Source of the DNA: Flavobacterium paronense
Lineage (GTDB): Bacteria; Bacteroidota; Bacteroidia; Flavobacteriales; Flavobacteriaceae
NCBI RefSeq assembly: GCF_030409795.1
Contig: NZ_JAUFQN010000019.1
Coordinates: 2,294,001-2,358,000, forward strand
DNA length: 64,000 bases
Direction of reading: 5' to 3'
Position 1 is the first letter of the stretch; every line of letters begins with the position of its first letter. This document shows, piece by piece, positions 34,067 to 45,062 of this stretch. The notes beneath the pieces were generated by a model. It did no database searches. It was not told where the DNA came from and was given only the letters and a program-made list of their open reading frames with translations. A program made the position numbers and the translations under genes.

Positions 34067-37000
34067 ATGAAAAATTTATTACTTAAAAAAGTAGAAAAGA
34101 ATTGCATAATATTAATTACCTTACTAATTGGTAGTTTTGGATATGCTCAAATTGCACAAAGAGGAACTGCTACAACAGCAACTTCTTCAAACACCACTCT
34201 TACAATTAATAAGCCAACTGGTCTTGCAGTTAATGACCTAATGATTGTTAATCTAGCCCAAGGGAACAACAATACTAATGCTCCAACGGCTACAGGATGG
34301 ACACTTATTGATGGTAGAAGTCTTGCTGGCGGTACAAAACGTTACGCTGCTGTTTTATACAAAATAGCTAATGCAACCGACGTTTCAGCATCTAATTTTG
34401 TATTTACAATGGGTAGTGCAACAGATAGTGCAGCTGGTGCTATTATAGCATTTTCCGGTGTAGATTCTTCAACACCATTTGATGTTAGTTCAGGGACTAT
34501 TTCAGTTCAAGGAAGCCAAACCGGTGTAGTTGGAACTACTAAAACTACTGTTACCGCAAACGCTGCTGTAATTATGTTGGGGCAAACAGCAGGGAGTTTC
34601 CCTACTTGGTCAGCATGGACAACAACATCACCTGGAGCGCTTACTGAGTTATTTGATGTTCAGCATAATGCTAACACACAAACATCTGTTGGTGGAGCAT
34701 GGGCAATAAAAGCATCAACTGGTGCAACTAGTGCAGGTGGAGCAACCCTTTCTTCTGCAGAACGAAATGGTGGTATCTTATTAGTTCTTAGACCTTGTAT
34801 AAATACAATTACATTAAGTTCAGCAGTTGGAACTGATGCTCAAACCAAATGTATTAACTCAGCTATAACAGATATTACCTATACTACTACTGGAGCAACT
34901 GGAGCAAGTATATCAGGCCTTCCAACAGGAGTTACTGGTGCATGGGCATCAAACGTTTATACAATTAACGGAACTCCATCTGTGGCAGGAACATATAATT
35001 ATACAATTACCTTAACAGGTGGGTGTGGACCAACTGTAACTAAAACAGGATCTATAACAGTTACTGCTCTGCCAACTGCTACTATTTCTTATGCTGGTAG
35101 TCCTTACTGTACTTCTTTAGCATCTGCTCAAAGTGTAACACAAACTGGTACGGGTGGCGGGACTTATTCTGCAAGTCCTGCTGGGTTAACTTTAAATGCT
35201 GCATCAGGTGCTGTGACGCCAAGTACTAGCTCGGCAGGAACTTATACTGTAACCTATACTTTATCTACTGGTGGTTGTACTATTACTCCAACGGCATCGG
35301 TTACCATTACTGCTCTACCTGTTGCAACTATTTCTTATGCAGGTAACCCTTTCTGTAAATCATTAGGAACTGCTCAAAGTGTAACACAAACAGGTACTGC
35401 TGGTGGAACGTATTCTGCTAGTCCTGCTGGGTTAACTTTAAATGCTTCAACTGGCGCTGTTACGCCAAGTACTAGCACGTCCGGAACTTTTACTGTAACC
35501 TATACTATTGCTGCGGCTAGTGGTTGTGGGATAGTTACAACAACTACTTCAGTTACAATTACTACTATACCAACAGCTGCCATTTCTTATGCAGGTAGTC
35601 CTTACTGTACTTCTTTAGCATCTACTCAAAGTGTAACACAAACTGGTACAGGTGGCGGGACTTATTCTGCTAGCCCTGCTGGGTTAACTTTAAATGCTGC
35701 ATCAGGTGCTGTGACGCCAAGTACTAGCACGGCCGGAACATATACTGTAACCTATACTTTATCTACTGGTGGTTGTACTATTACTCCAACGGCATCGGTT
35801 ACCATTACTGCTCTACCTGTTGCAACTATTTCTTATGCAGGTAACCCTTTCTGTAAATCATTAGGAACTGCACAAAGTGTAACTCAAACAGGTACTACTG
35901 GTGGAACGTATTCTGCTAGTCCTGCTGGGTTAACTTTAAATGCTTCAACTGGAGCTGTTACACCTAGTACTAGCACGGCCGGAACTTTTACTGTAACCTA
36001 TACTATTGCTGCGGCTAGTGGTTGCGGGATAGTTACAACAACTACTTCAGTTACAATTACTACTATACCAACAGCTGCCATTTCTTATGCAGGTAGTCCT
36101 TACTGTACTTCTTTAGCATCTGCTCAAAGTGTAACACAAACTGGTACAGGTGGCGGGACTTATTCTGCTAGCCCTGCTGGGTTAACTTTAAATGCTGCAT
36201 CAGGTGCTGTGACGCCAAGTACTAGCACGGCCGGAACATATACTGTAACCTATACTTTATCTACTGGTGGTTGTACTATTACTCCAACGGCATCGGTTAC
36301 CATTACTGCTCTACCTACTGCAACTATTTCTTATGCAGGTAGTCCTTTCTGTAAATCATTAGGAACTGCTCAAAGTGTAACACAAACTGGGACTGCAGGT
36401 GGAACTTATTCTGCTAGTCCTGCTGGGTTAACTTTAAATGCTGCTAACGGAGATGTGACTCCAAGTACTAGCACGGCCGGAACTTATACTGTAACTTATA
36501 CTATTGCTGCAGCTAGTGGTTGTGGGATTGTTACAACTACGGCGTCAGTTACAATTACTACTATACCAACGGCTGCCATTTCTTATGCTGGTAGTCCATA
36601 CTGTAAATCTTTAGCATCTGCTCAAAGTGTAACACAAACTGGTACAGGTGGCGGGACTTATTCTGCTAGTCCTGCTGGGTTAACTTTAAATGCTGCATCA
36701 GGTGCTGTCACTCCAAGTACTAGCACGGCCGGAACTTATACTGTAACCTATACTTTATCTACTGGTGGTTGTACTATTACTCCAACGGCATCGGTTACCA
36801 TTACTGCTCTACCTGTTGCAACTATTTCTTATGCAGGTAGCCCTTTCTGTAAATCGTTAGGAACTGCACAAAGTGTAACACAAACAGGTACTGCTGGTGG
36901 AACTTATTCTGCAAGCCCTGCTGGGTTAACTTTAAATGCTTCAACTGGCGCTGTTACACCTAGTACTAGCACGGCCGGAACTTTTACTGTAACCTATACT

Positions 37001-40000
37001 ATTGCTGCGGCTAGTGGTTGTGGAATCGTTACAACTACGGCGTCAGTTACAATTACTACTATACCAACGGCTGCCATTTCTTATGCAGGTAGTCCTTACT
37101 GTACTTCTTTAGCATCTGCTCAAAGTGTAACACAAACTGGTACAGGTGGCGGGACTTATTCTGCTAGCCCTGCTGGGTTAACTTTAAATGCTGCATCAGG
37201 TGCTGTGACGCCAAGTACTAGCACGGCCGGAACTTATACTGTAACCTATACTTTATCTACTGGTGGTTGTACTATTACTCCAACGGCATCGGTTACCATT
37301 ACTGCTCTACCTGTTGCAACTATTTCTTATGCAGGTAACCCTTTCTGTAAATCATTAGGAACTGCACAAAGTGTAACTCAAACAGGTACTACTGGTGGAA
37401 CGTATTCTGCTAGTCCTGCTGGGTTAACTTTAAATGCTTCAACTGGAGCTGTTACACCTAGTACTAGCACGGCTGGAACATATACTGTAACTTACACTAT
37501 TGCTGCGGCTAGTGGTTGCGGGATAGTTACAACAACTACTTCAGTTACAATTACTACTATACCAACAGCTGCCATTTCTTATGCAGGTAGTCCTTACTGT
37601 ACTTCTTTAGCATCTGCTCAAAGTGTAACACAAACTGGTACAGGTGGCGGGACTTATTCTGCTAGCCCTGCTGGGTTAACTTTAAATGCTGCATCAGGTG
37701 CTGTGACGCCAAGTACTAGCACGGCCGGAACTTATACTGTAACCTATACTTTATCTACTGGTGGTTGTACTATTACTCCAACGGCATCGGTTACCATTAC
37801 TGCTCTACCTACTGCAACTATTTCTTATGCAGGTAGTCCTTTCTGTAAATCATTAGGAACTGCTCAAAGTGTAACACAAACTGGGACTGCAGGTGGAACT
37901 TATTCTGCTAGTCCTGCTGGGTTAACTTTAAATGCTGCTAACGGAGATGTAACTCCAAGTACTAGCACGGCCGGAACTTATACTGTAACTTATACTATTG
38001 CTGCAGCTAGTGGTTGTGGAATCGTTACAACAACAGCATCAGTTACAATTACTACTATACCAACGGCTGCCATTTCTTATGCTGGTAGTCCATACTGTAA
38101 ATCTTTAGCATCTGCTCAAAGTGTAACACAAACTGGTACAGGTGGCGGGACTTATTCTGCTAGTCCTTCTGGGTTAACTTTAAATGCTGCATCAGGTGCT
38201 GTCACTCCAAGTACTAGCACGGCCGGAACATATACTGTAACCTATACTTTATCTACTGGTGGTTGTACTATTACTCCAACGGCATCGGTTACCATTACTG
38301 CTCTACCTGTTGCAACTATTTCTTATGCAGGTAGCCCTTTCTGTAAATCGTTAGGAACTGCTCAAAGTGTAACACAAACAGGTACTGCTGGTGGAACTTA
38401 TTCTGCAAGCCCTGCTGGGTTAACTTTAAATGCTGCTAACGGAGATGTGACTCCAAGTACTAGCACGGCCGGAACTTATACTGTAACTTATACTATTGCT
38501 GCGGCTAGTGGTTGTGGGATTGTTACAACTACGGCGCCAGTTACAATTACTACTATACCAACGGCTGCCATTTCTTATGCTGGTAGTCCTTACTGTAAAT
38601 CTTTAGCATCTGCTCAAAGTGTAACTCGAACTGGTACTGCTGGTGGAACTTATTCTGCAAGCCCTGCTGGGTTAACTTTAAATGCTGGAACTGGTGCTGT
38701 GACTCCAAGTACTAGTACGGCCGGAACTTACACAGTAACCTATACCCTATCTACGGGTGGTTGTACTATCACACCAACGGCATCGGTAACTATTACTGCT
38801 ATACCTGTTGCAACTATCTCTTATACTGGTAGTCCTTTCTGTAAATCATTAGGAACTGCTCAAAGTGTAACACAAACTGGTACTACTGGTGGAACTTATT
38901 CTGCTAGTCCTGCTGGGTTAACTTTAAATGCTGCTAACGGAGATGTAACTCCAAGTACTAGCACGGCCGGAACTTATACTGTAACCTATACTATTGCTGC
39001 AGCTAGTGGTTGTGGAATCGTTACAACAACAGCATCAGTTACAATTACTACCATACCAACAGCTGCCATTTCTTATGCTGGTAATCCTTTCTGTAAATCA
39101 ATAGCTACTGCACAAAGTGTAACACAAACTGGTACTGCTGGTGGGACTTACTCTGCAAGCCCTGCTGGATTAACAATAAATGCTGCATCAGGTGCTGTCA
39201 CTCCAAGTACTAGTACGGCTGGAAGCTATACAGTAACCTATACCTTATCTACTGGTGGTTGTACTATTACACCAACAACATCGGTTACTATTAATCCAAT
39301 ATTAACAGCTGGTGTAACTATTGCAGCTTCTCCATCTGGAACTATATGTGCTGGAACAAGTGTAACTTTCACTGCTACTCCAACTAACGGAGGGACAACT
39401 CCAACTTATCAATGGAAAATTAATGGTACAAATGTTCTCGGAGAGATTGCATCTACTTTTACAACATCCACATTATCAAATACTAATGTAGTTACAGTCG
39501 TAATGACATCAAATGCAACACCTTGTTTGGCAGGTTCTCCTGTTACATCAAGTGGTATTACAATGGCTGTTGATACAATGCCATCAATAACAAGCACAAC
39601 TCCTGCATCAAGAACCGGAACCGGAACTTTAACTTTAGGTGCCACTGCTTCTATTGGTACAATATCTTGGTATGCAAATATAACTGGTGGTCCTTCATTG
39701 GGCTCTGGGACAAGTTTTACAACTCCAAGTATTTCAACAACTACAATCTATTATGTTGAAGCTGTTAATGGAGCTTGTACCTCAACTCCAAGAACTCCTG
39801 TAACTGCTACTATTAATTATGCTGAAATAGACATTCAAGGAAATGCAACTTCAATTGTAGATGGTGATACAACACCTACAACTACTGACTGGACAGATTT
39901 TGGAACATCAGCTACAACCCGAACTTTTACGATTTATAATACTGGTGCTTCTGCTTTAAATATTGGTACCGCTACTATATCTGGTTTGAATGCGAGTGAA

Positions 40001-43000
40001 TTTACAATTACATCAGCTCCAAGCAGTGTAGTTGGTATTGGTTCTAGCACAACATTTACTATTACTTTCGATCCAACCGCCGTTGGACTTAGAACGGCTA
40101 CAATATCAATTGTAAATAATGACACTAACGAAAATCCATACGATTTTGCAATTCAAGGAACTGGAGTTGAACAAGAAATAGATATTCAAGGAAATGCTGT
40201 TTCAATTGTAAACGGGGATACAACACCAACAACTACAGATTGGACAGATTTTAGTACAGTTGCAGGAACAAGAACATTTACTATTCGAAATACTGGAAAT
40301 ATAGTTTTAAACATTGGCGCAATAACTGTTTCAGGTTTAAATGCTTCAGATTTTACAGTTACCTCGCTACCTAGTGCAACTGTTGCTGCATTTGGAACAA
40401 CTACTTTTACAGTTTCATTTTCTCCAAGTGTAATCAATAACAGAACCGCTACTATTAGTATCGCAAACGACGATGCTACTGAAAATCCGTATGCTTTTTC
40501 AATACAAGGATTTGGTATTATACCTGAAATTGATATCCAAGGAAATGCAACTTCAATTGTTGACGGAGACATAACTCCAACAACAACAGACTGGACAGAC
40601 TTTAGTTCTGTTGCTTCAACCAGAACTTTTACTATTTACAACAATGGAAATTTTACATTAAATATTGGAGCAATAACTATTGGTGGTCCAAACGCCTCAG
40701 AATTTACAGTTACTACTCTTCCAAGTGCAACAGTTGCAGCATTAGCAAGTACCACTTTTGTAGTTACTTTTTCACCGACTGCTTTAGGTACAAGATCGGC
40801 TACAATAAGTATTATAAATAATGACAGTAATGAAGATCCTTATAATTTTTCAATTCAAGGAACTGGTGTTGTTCAGGAAATAGATTTACAAGGTCTTAGT
40901 ATATCAATTGTTGATGGAGATACAGTACCTTCTGTTTCAGATGGAACAGATTTTGGTCCTGCAGATATTAATCTTGCAACTGTAACCCGTACTTTCTCGA
41001 TTTTGAATACTGGTTCACTTCCATTGACAATTTCTAACCCAACTATATCTGGACTTAATGCGGCAGACTTTAGTATATCAACAAATCCAGGAGCACTTTC
41101 AATTGCTGCAGGCTCAAGTACTACTTTTGTAGTAACATTTAATCCAAGTGGAGTATTTACAAGAGTTGCAACAATTAACATTGTTAATAATGACAGTAGC
41201 GAAAACCCTTATGATTTTGCTATTCAAGGTACAGGTTTACTTGATAATGATGGTGATGGAATTGAAAACAATACCGATCAAGATGATGATAATGATGGAA
41301 TTATAGATATAGTAGAATGTGGAACTTGTATAAGTGACCCATTCGTAAACGGAAGTTTTGAAGCTCCCGTAATTGGGGCTTCAACATACAGCATCGAACC
41401 AGCTGCAAATGTTACCGGATGGAATAATAGTGCAGAAAATTTCATTGAAATTTGGAGTACCGGATTTAATGGCGTACCGTCTGCAGCAGGTAATCAATTT
41501 GCAGAATTAAATGCAAACGTTGCCGGAAATCTATACCAAACATTTTGTCTAAATGGTGCTGGAGGAACAATAAATTGGGCTATCAAGCACAGAGGAAGAT
41601 CTGGTACTGACGTTGCAGAAGTTAGATTTGGAGCAACTTTGGCAACAATTGCAACAGTTGCAACCATGACAGATGGAAATACTTCTTGGGGATCTTATTC
41701 GGGTACATACAGTATTCCGGTAGGTCAAACGAGTATCGTATTAGCCTTTACTGCAGTTTCATCTACAGGAGGTTTATCTTATGGTAACTTTATAGATGAC
41801 GTACAAATTATAATCAACCAAAACTGTATTGACTCAGATGCTGATGGTGTTGCTGACTTACTTGACGTAGATGATGAAAACGATGGTATTCCAGATATTG
41901 AAGAAGCCGGATTTAAAGCTTATAGTAGTAATAAATCTGTAATGGATAGAAGCAGCGCTGCTACTTGGGTTGATGCTAACTCAAATGGTCTTAATGACTA
42001 CATAGAAACTATGATAACTGCCGGAACTTATTCAACACCAGATACAGACGGTGATGGTGTGAAAGATTATTTAGATTTAGATAGTGATAACGATACAGCT
42101 TTTGACGTTGATGAAGCCGGTATATTAAATGGTGACGGAGATATAAATGGTGACGGTAAAGGTGATGGCCTGGATTCAGATGGTGACGGTTTATTAAACC
42201 TTTATGATAACTCTACTGTTTTTGGAACAACAACAAGAGCTTATGCTCAAGATACCGATACTAATGGTACTCCAGATTATAAAGATTTAGACTCTAACGA
42301 TGATGGAGTTAATGATATCAAAGCTGGTTTATATGGCAGCTATGATGCTAATAATGATGGTAGAATAGATACTCCGGGAGATGCAGATCTTGACGGAATT
42401 ACAGATGCTTTTGATACAAATGACGCTGTAAAAGGTTCTCCAAGAGATTTAGACAGAAAACTGTTTTTAGATTTTGATGGAAGAAACGATTATGCTGAAA
42501 ACACTGCAATCTTAGGTGGATTATCAAATGCTACTTTGATGGCTTGGATAGATTTAAACAGTGCTTTTAGTACTACAGGTGTTGTAGTTGGTCAAGATAA
42601 ATTCCAAATTAGAGTTTCTAGTGCAAAAACATTGCAAGTAATTGTCAACAGTACAACTTTAACTTTTGCTACACCTATGACAACTTCTAGATGGTATCAT
42701 GTAGCGGCAACTTATGGTGGTGGAAATTTAAACTTGTATTTAAACGGAAAATTAGTAGCTACACAAGCTGTATCAGGAAGTATTTCAGCCGATGCTACAA
42801 AATTAACACTAGGTAAAAATCCAGCGTCAAGCACTAACTATTTTAAAGGTAAAATTGATGAAGTAAGAGTATTTAATACTACCTTAACTAATACACAAGT
42901 TGAACGCATGGTATATCAAGAAATACAAAATACAGCTTCACAAGTAAGAGGTGCTATAGTTCCTAGGGATATTGGCTCATTACCTTTTGCAAACGTATTA

Positions 43001-44950
43001 AGATATTACAGAATGGATACCTACAAAGATGATATTGTAGATGATTTAACAACTGCATCAATCGATACTGGCACAGGTATGAAATTATATAACCATAAAG
43101 TTATAAATGTACAACAAGCTCCAATGCCTTTTGTTACGGCAACAACAGGAACATTTTCAACAGCTGTTAATGATGCGTCAAATGACATCAGAGGTTTAGA
43201 TGTTTATGATTACGATTATTCAATAATCCAAGTAAAACATAATATTACTGAAACTACAAACAGCGTAGATTTAGCAATGTTTGTTGACCCAGGAGTAACT
43301 GTTAATATGACAAATAATACCAAACTTCAAAATGACTGGTATTTAAAATTAGATGGTAAAATTGATTTAGTTGGAAAATCTCAATTAGTTCAAACTGCAA
43401 ATAGTGAATTAGATGTTACAAGCGCTGGTTCATTAGAAAGAGATCAACAAGGACAAGCAATAAAATATAACTATAACTACTGGTCATCTCCTGTTAGTAC
43501 AATAAACAGTACTACTATTAATCATGGATTTACAGTTGCTGGTGTTATGAAAGATGGAACCGATCCAAACAATATTCAAAACCTTCAATGGACAACAGGA
43601 ACTAATGGTTCGCCAACAACTCCTATTACATTGAGTAGCTATTGGATATTTAAATTCCAAAACTCATCTAACAGTTACGCTAACTGGTCATCTGTTGGAC
43701 AAAATGGAGCACTATTACCGGGTCAAGGATTCACTATGAAAGGATGTGGTTCAGCTGCTGCTGATCAAAATTACACCTTCGTTGGTAAACCAAATAATGG
43801 TACTATTACTTCAACAGTTGGTGCAAATAATTTGAACCTATGTGGTAATCCTTATCCTTCTGCAATTGATGCCAATCAATTTATAGATGACAATGCAGCA
43901 AGCATAAAAGGAACATTATATATCTGGGAGCACTATAATACAAATTCAAGTCACGCAACCGCACAGTATCAAGGTGGTTATGCAACTTACACAAAAACTG
44001 GTGGAACTGCACCTGTTGCTCCAGCTGGTGTAAGCGGAATAGGTTCAAGTAGTAAAACTCCAAAAAGATTTATCCCAGTTGGACAAGGATTTTTTGTAAC
44101 AGGATCAGCTACTGGCGGAAGTATAACATTTAACAATGGTCAAAGACTATTTATAAAAGAAGACGATGCAACTTCGTACTCTATGTTTAAACAAAATAAT
44201 GGTCCGATATCAGTTATTAATCCAGCATTTAATAATTCTTCCGATACTTTTGTTGACGAACAATTTATGAAACTAAGAGTGGGTTATAATTCAGCTGATA
44301 ATTATCACAGACAAATATTATTAGGATTTATGAATGAACATGCAACATCAGGATTTGACAATGGTTATGATGGATTAAGCATTGAAACTCCTACTAATGA
44401 TATGTATTTCATAAATGGAACTGATAAATTAAACATCAATGGTGATGGTGCTTTTAATGTAAACAACATATACCCATTAGGTGTTAAAAATGCTGTGGCC
44501 GGTAATGTTAGTTTTGTTGTAGATGGAAAAGAAAATTTTAGTGATTCTCAAGAAATATACATCTATGACAATGTAACTTCACTCTACCATAGTGTTAAAG
44601 ATCAAAACTTCCAAATCAATTTACCAGTTGGAACTTATGATTCAAGATTCTCATTGCGATTTACTAATGGTTCTTCGCTCGGAACAGTTGATCAGGAAGT
44701 AAATCATGGAATTAGCGTAATACATTCGCAAGCTAACAACATGATAAATATTAAAAACGAGTTACAAGAAGTAAATGTGAAGTCAGTTTCATTGTTCAAC
44801 TTATTAGGCCAAGAGGTTCAAGTTTGGAAAATTTATAACCAAAACCAAGCGGATATACAATTACGCATTACAGATTTAAGCACGGGAACTTACATCGTAA
44901 AAGTAACTACTGATAATGGTGACATATCTAAAAAAATAATACTAAAATAA
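34067..44950 (+). CDS. Giant modular surface protein with 17 repeats and T9SS-type C-terminal sorting domain
   Basis: The protein has 3,627 residues. Order: signal peptide (1-27, ending SFGYA/Q); N-terminal beta domain (about 28-240); putative Ig-like domain (about 245-335); 17 tandem modules of 82/84 residues (about 340-1748), each with two cysteines; Ig-like domains (about 1750-1915); four 'choice-of-anchor D' repeats of exactly 117 residues starting at about 1920, 2037, 2154 and 2271; acidic thrombospondin type 3-like calcium-binding repeats (about 2391-2420, 2586-2790) flanking a DUF642-like domain; LamG-like fold (about 2797-2957); and a C-terminal domain (about 3560-3627, LSTGTYIVKVTTDNGDISKK) of the type A T9SS kind. 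It is probably secreted by the type IX system and attached to the cell surface; adhesion or gliding is inferred. The machinery is not in this window. Confidence 0.88.
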   Translation: MKNLLLKKVEKNCIILITLLIGSFGYAQIAQRGTATTATSSNTTLTINKPTGLAVNDLMIVNLAQGNNNTNAPTATGWTLIDGRSLAGGTKRYAAVLYKIANATDVSASNFVFTMGSATDSAAGAIIAFSGVDSSTPFDVSSGTISVQGSQTGVVGTTKTTVTANAAVIMLGQTAGSFPTWSAWTTTSPGALTELFDVQHNANTQTSVGGAWAIKASTGATSAGGATLSSAERNGGILLVLRPCINTITLSSAVGTDAQTKCINSAITDITYTTTGATGASISGLPTGVTGAWASNVYTINGTPSVAGTYNYTITLTGGCGPTVTKTGSITVTALPTATISYAGSPYCTSLASAQSVTQTGTGGGTYSASPAGLTLNAASGAVTPSTSSAGTYTVTYTLSTGGCTITPTASVTITALPVATISYAGNPFCKSLGTAQSVTQTGTAGGTYSASPAGLTLNASTGAVTPSTSTSGTFTVTYTIAAASGCGIVTTTTSVTITTIPTAAISYAGSPYCTSLASTQSVTQTGTGGGTYSASPAGLTLNAASGAVTPSTSTAGTYTVTYTLSTGGCTITPTASVTITALPVATISYAGNPFCKSLGTAQSVTQTGTTGGTYSASPAGLTLNASTGAVTPSTSTAGTFTVTYTIAAASGCGIVTTTTSVTITTIPTAAISYAGSPYCTSLASAQSVTQTGTGGGTYSASPAGLTLNAASGAVTPSTSTAGTYTVTYTLSTGGCTITPTASVTITALPTATISYAGSPFCKSLGTAQSVTQTGTAGGTYSASPAGLTLNAANGDVTPSTSTAGTYTVTYTIAAASGCGIVTTTASVTITTIPTAAISYAGSPYCKSLASAQSVTQTGTGGGTYSASPAGLTLNAASGAVTPSTSTAGTYTVTYTLSTGGCTITPTASVTITALPVATISYAGSPFCKSLGTAQSVTQTGTAGGTYSASPAGLTLNASTGAVTPSTSTAGTFTVTYTIAAASGCGIVTTTASVTITTIPTAAISYAGSPYCTSLASAQSVTQTGTGGGTYSASPAGLTLNAASGAVTPSTSTAGTYTVTYTLSTGGCTITPTASVTITALPVATISYAGNPFCKSLGTAQSVTQTGTTGGTYSASPAGLTLNASTGAVTPSTSTAGTYTVTYTIAAASGCGIVTTTTSVTITTIPTAAISYAGSPYCTSLASAQSVTQTGTGGGTYSASPAGLTLNAASGAVTPSTSTAGTYTVTYTLSTGGCTITPTASVTITALPTATISYAGSPFCKSLGTAQSVTQTGTAGGTYSASPAGLTLNAANGDVTPSTSTAGTYTVTYTIAAASGCGIVTTTASVTITTIPTAAISYAGSPYCKSLASAQSVTQTGTGGGTYSASPSGLTLNAASGAVTPSTSTAGTYTVTYTLSTGGCTITPTASVTITALPVATISYAGSPFCKSLGTAQSVTQTGTAGGTYSASPAGLTLNAANGDVTPSTSTAGTYTVTYTIAAASGCGIVTTTAPVTITTIPTAAISYAGSPYCKSLASAQSVTRTGTAGGTYSASPAGLTLNAGTGAVTPSTSTAGTYTVTYTLSTGGCTITPTASVTITAIPVATISYTGSPFCKSLGTAQSVTQTGTTGGTYSASPAGLTLNAANGDVTPSTSTAGTYTVTYTIAAASGCGIVTTTASVTITTIPTAAISYAGNPFCKSIATAQSVTQTGTAGGTYSASPAGLTINAASGAVTPSTSTAGSYTVTYTLSTGGCTITPTTSVTINPILTAGVTIAASPSGTICAGTSVTFTATPTNGGTTPTYQWKINGTNVLGEIASTFTTSTLSNTNVVTVVMTSNATPCLAGSPVTSSGITMAVDTMPSITSTTPASRTGTGTLTLGATASIGTISWYANITGGPSLGSGTSFTTPSISTTTIYYVEAVNGACTSTPRTPVTATINYAEIDIQGNATSIVDGDTTPTTTDWTDFGTSATTRTFTIYNTGASALNIGTATISGLNASEFTITSAPSSVVGIGSSTTFTITFDPTAVGLRTATISIVNNDTNENPYDFAIQGTGVEQEIDIQGNAVSIVNGDTTPTTTDWTDFSTVAGTRTFTIRNTGNIVLNIGAITVSGLNASDFTVTSLPSATVAAFGTTTFTVSFSPSVINNRTATISIANDDATENPYAFSIQGFGIIPEIDIQGNATSIVDGDITPTTTDWTDFSSVASTRTFTIYNNGNFTLNIGAITIGGPNASEFTVTTLPSATVAALASTTFVVTFSPTALGTRSATISIINNDSNEDPYNFSIQGTGVVQEIDLQGLSISIVDGDTVPSVSDGTDFGPADINLATVTRTFSILNTGSLPLTISNPTISGLNAADFSISTNPGALSIAAGSSTTFVVTFNPSGVFTRVATINIVNNDSSENPYDFAIQGTGLLDNDGDGIENNTDQDDDNDGIIDIVECGTCISDPFVNGSFEAPVIGASTYSIEPAANVTGWNNSAENFIEIWSTGFNGVPSAAGNQFAELNANVAGNLYQTFCLNGAGGTINWAIKHRGRSGTDVAEVRFGATLATIATVATMTDGNTSWGSYSGTYSIPVGQTSIVLAFTAVSSTGGLSYGNFIDDVQIIINQNCIDSDADGVADLLDVDDENDGIPDIEEAGFKAYSSNKSVMDRSSAATWVDANSNGLNDYIETMITAGTYSTPDTDGDGVKDYLDLDSDNDTAFDVDEAGILNGDGDINGDGKGDGLDSDGDGLLNLYDNSTVFGTTTRAYAQDTDTNGTPDYKDLDSNDDGVNDIKAGLYGSYDANNDGRIDTPGDADLDGITDAFDTNDAVKGSPRDLDRKLFLDFDGRNDYAENTAILGGLSNATLMAWIDLNSAFSTTGVVVGQDKFQIRVSSAKTLQVIVNSTTLTFATPMTTSRWYHVAATYGGGNLNLYLNGKLVATQAVSGSISADATKLTLGKNPASSTNYFKGKIDEVRVFNTTLTNTQVERMVYQEIQNTASQVRGAIVPRDIGSLPFANVLRYYRMDTYKDDIVDDLTTASIDTGTGMKLYNHKVINVQQAPMPFVTATTGTFSTAVNDASNDIRGLDVYDYDYSIIQVKHNITETTNSVDLAMFVDPGVTVNMTNNTKLQNDWYLKLDGKIDLVGKSQLVQTANSELDVTSAGSLERDQQGQAIKYNYNYWSSPVSTINSTTINHGFTVAGVMKDGTDPNNIQNLQWTTGTNGSPTTPITLSSYWIFKFQNSSNSYANWSSVGQNGALLPGQGFTMKGCGSAAADQNYTFVGKPNNGTITSTVGANNLNLCGNPYPSAIDANQFIDDNAASIKGTLYIWEHYNTNSSHATAQYQGGYATYTKTGGTAPVAPAGVSGIGSSSKTPKRFIPVGQGFFVTGSATGGSITFNNGQRLFIKEDDATSYSMFKQNNGPISVINPAFNNSSDTFVDEQFMKLRVGYNSADNYHRQILLGFMNEHATSGFDNGYDGLSIETPTNDMYFINGTDKLNINGDGAFNVNNIYPLGVKNAVAGNVSFVVDGKENFSDSQEIYIYDNVTSLYHSVKDQNFQINLPVGTYDSRFSLRFTNGSSLGTVDQEVNHGISVIHSQANNMINIKNELQEVNVKSVSLFNLLGQEVQVWKIYNQNQADIQLRITDLSTGTYIVKVTTDNGDISKKIILK
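35084..39313 (+). repeat. 17-unit tandem array, 498-bp double unit, inside the giant gene
   Basis: Units alternate between A (82 residues, 246 bp; SPYC...STGGC) and B (84 residues, 252 bp; PFC...AASGC). Unit starts for A lie at 35084, 35582, 36080, 36578, 37076, 37574, 38072, 38570 and 39068, exactly 498 bases apart, which gives nine A and eight B units. Copies differ by only scattered single bases. Units 3-8 (35582-37075) and 9-14 (37076-38569) carry the same order of variants (CTS, CTS, CKS in the A units), showing a higher-order duplication of 1,494 bp. Confidence 0.92.
39824..41237 (+). repeat. Four 351-bp 'choice-of-anchor D' repeats inside the giant gene
   Basis: The motif EIDIQGNATSIVDGD (or EIDLQG in the last) starts at 39824, 40175, 40526 and 40877, exactly 351 bases (117 residues) apart. 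These copies are much more divergent than the first array, so they are older. Confidence 0.88.
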
Positions 44951-44998
44951 TATCTTGTTCTGCTCTTTATTTGACACTAATTTGCTTTTTTATACAAG

Positions 44999-45033
44999 AA
45001 AAAAAATCCCTGCTTCGGCGGGGATTTTTTTTT
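44999..45033. terminator. Bidirectional Rho-independent terminator
   Basis: ATCCCTGC and GCGGGGAT (one mismatch-like G-T) form a GC-rich stem with a TTCG loop between an A run and nine T. It serves both the giant gene (+) and hisS (-). Confidence 0.88.
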
Positions 45034-45062
45034 CTTATTCAACTCAGAAGATTAATGTAATA

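Noticed and set aside
34067..44950. Several long minus-strand open frames inside the giant gene (for example 40186-40572, 39409-39645)
   Set aside because: They are antisense shadows of repetitive Thr/Ala/Ser-rich codons; they lack starts, motifs or composition of real proteins.
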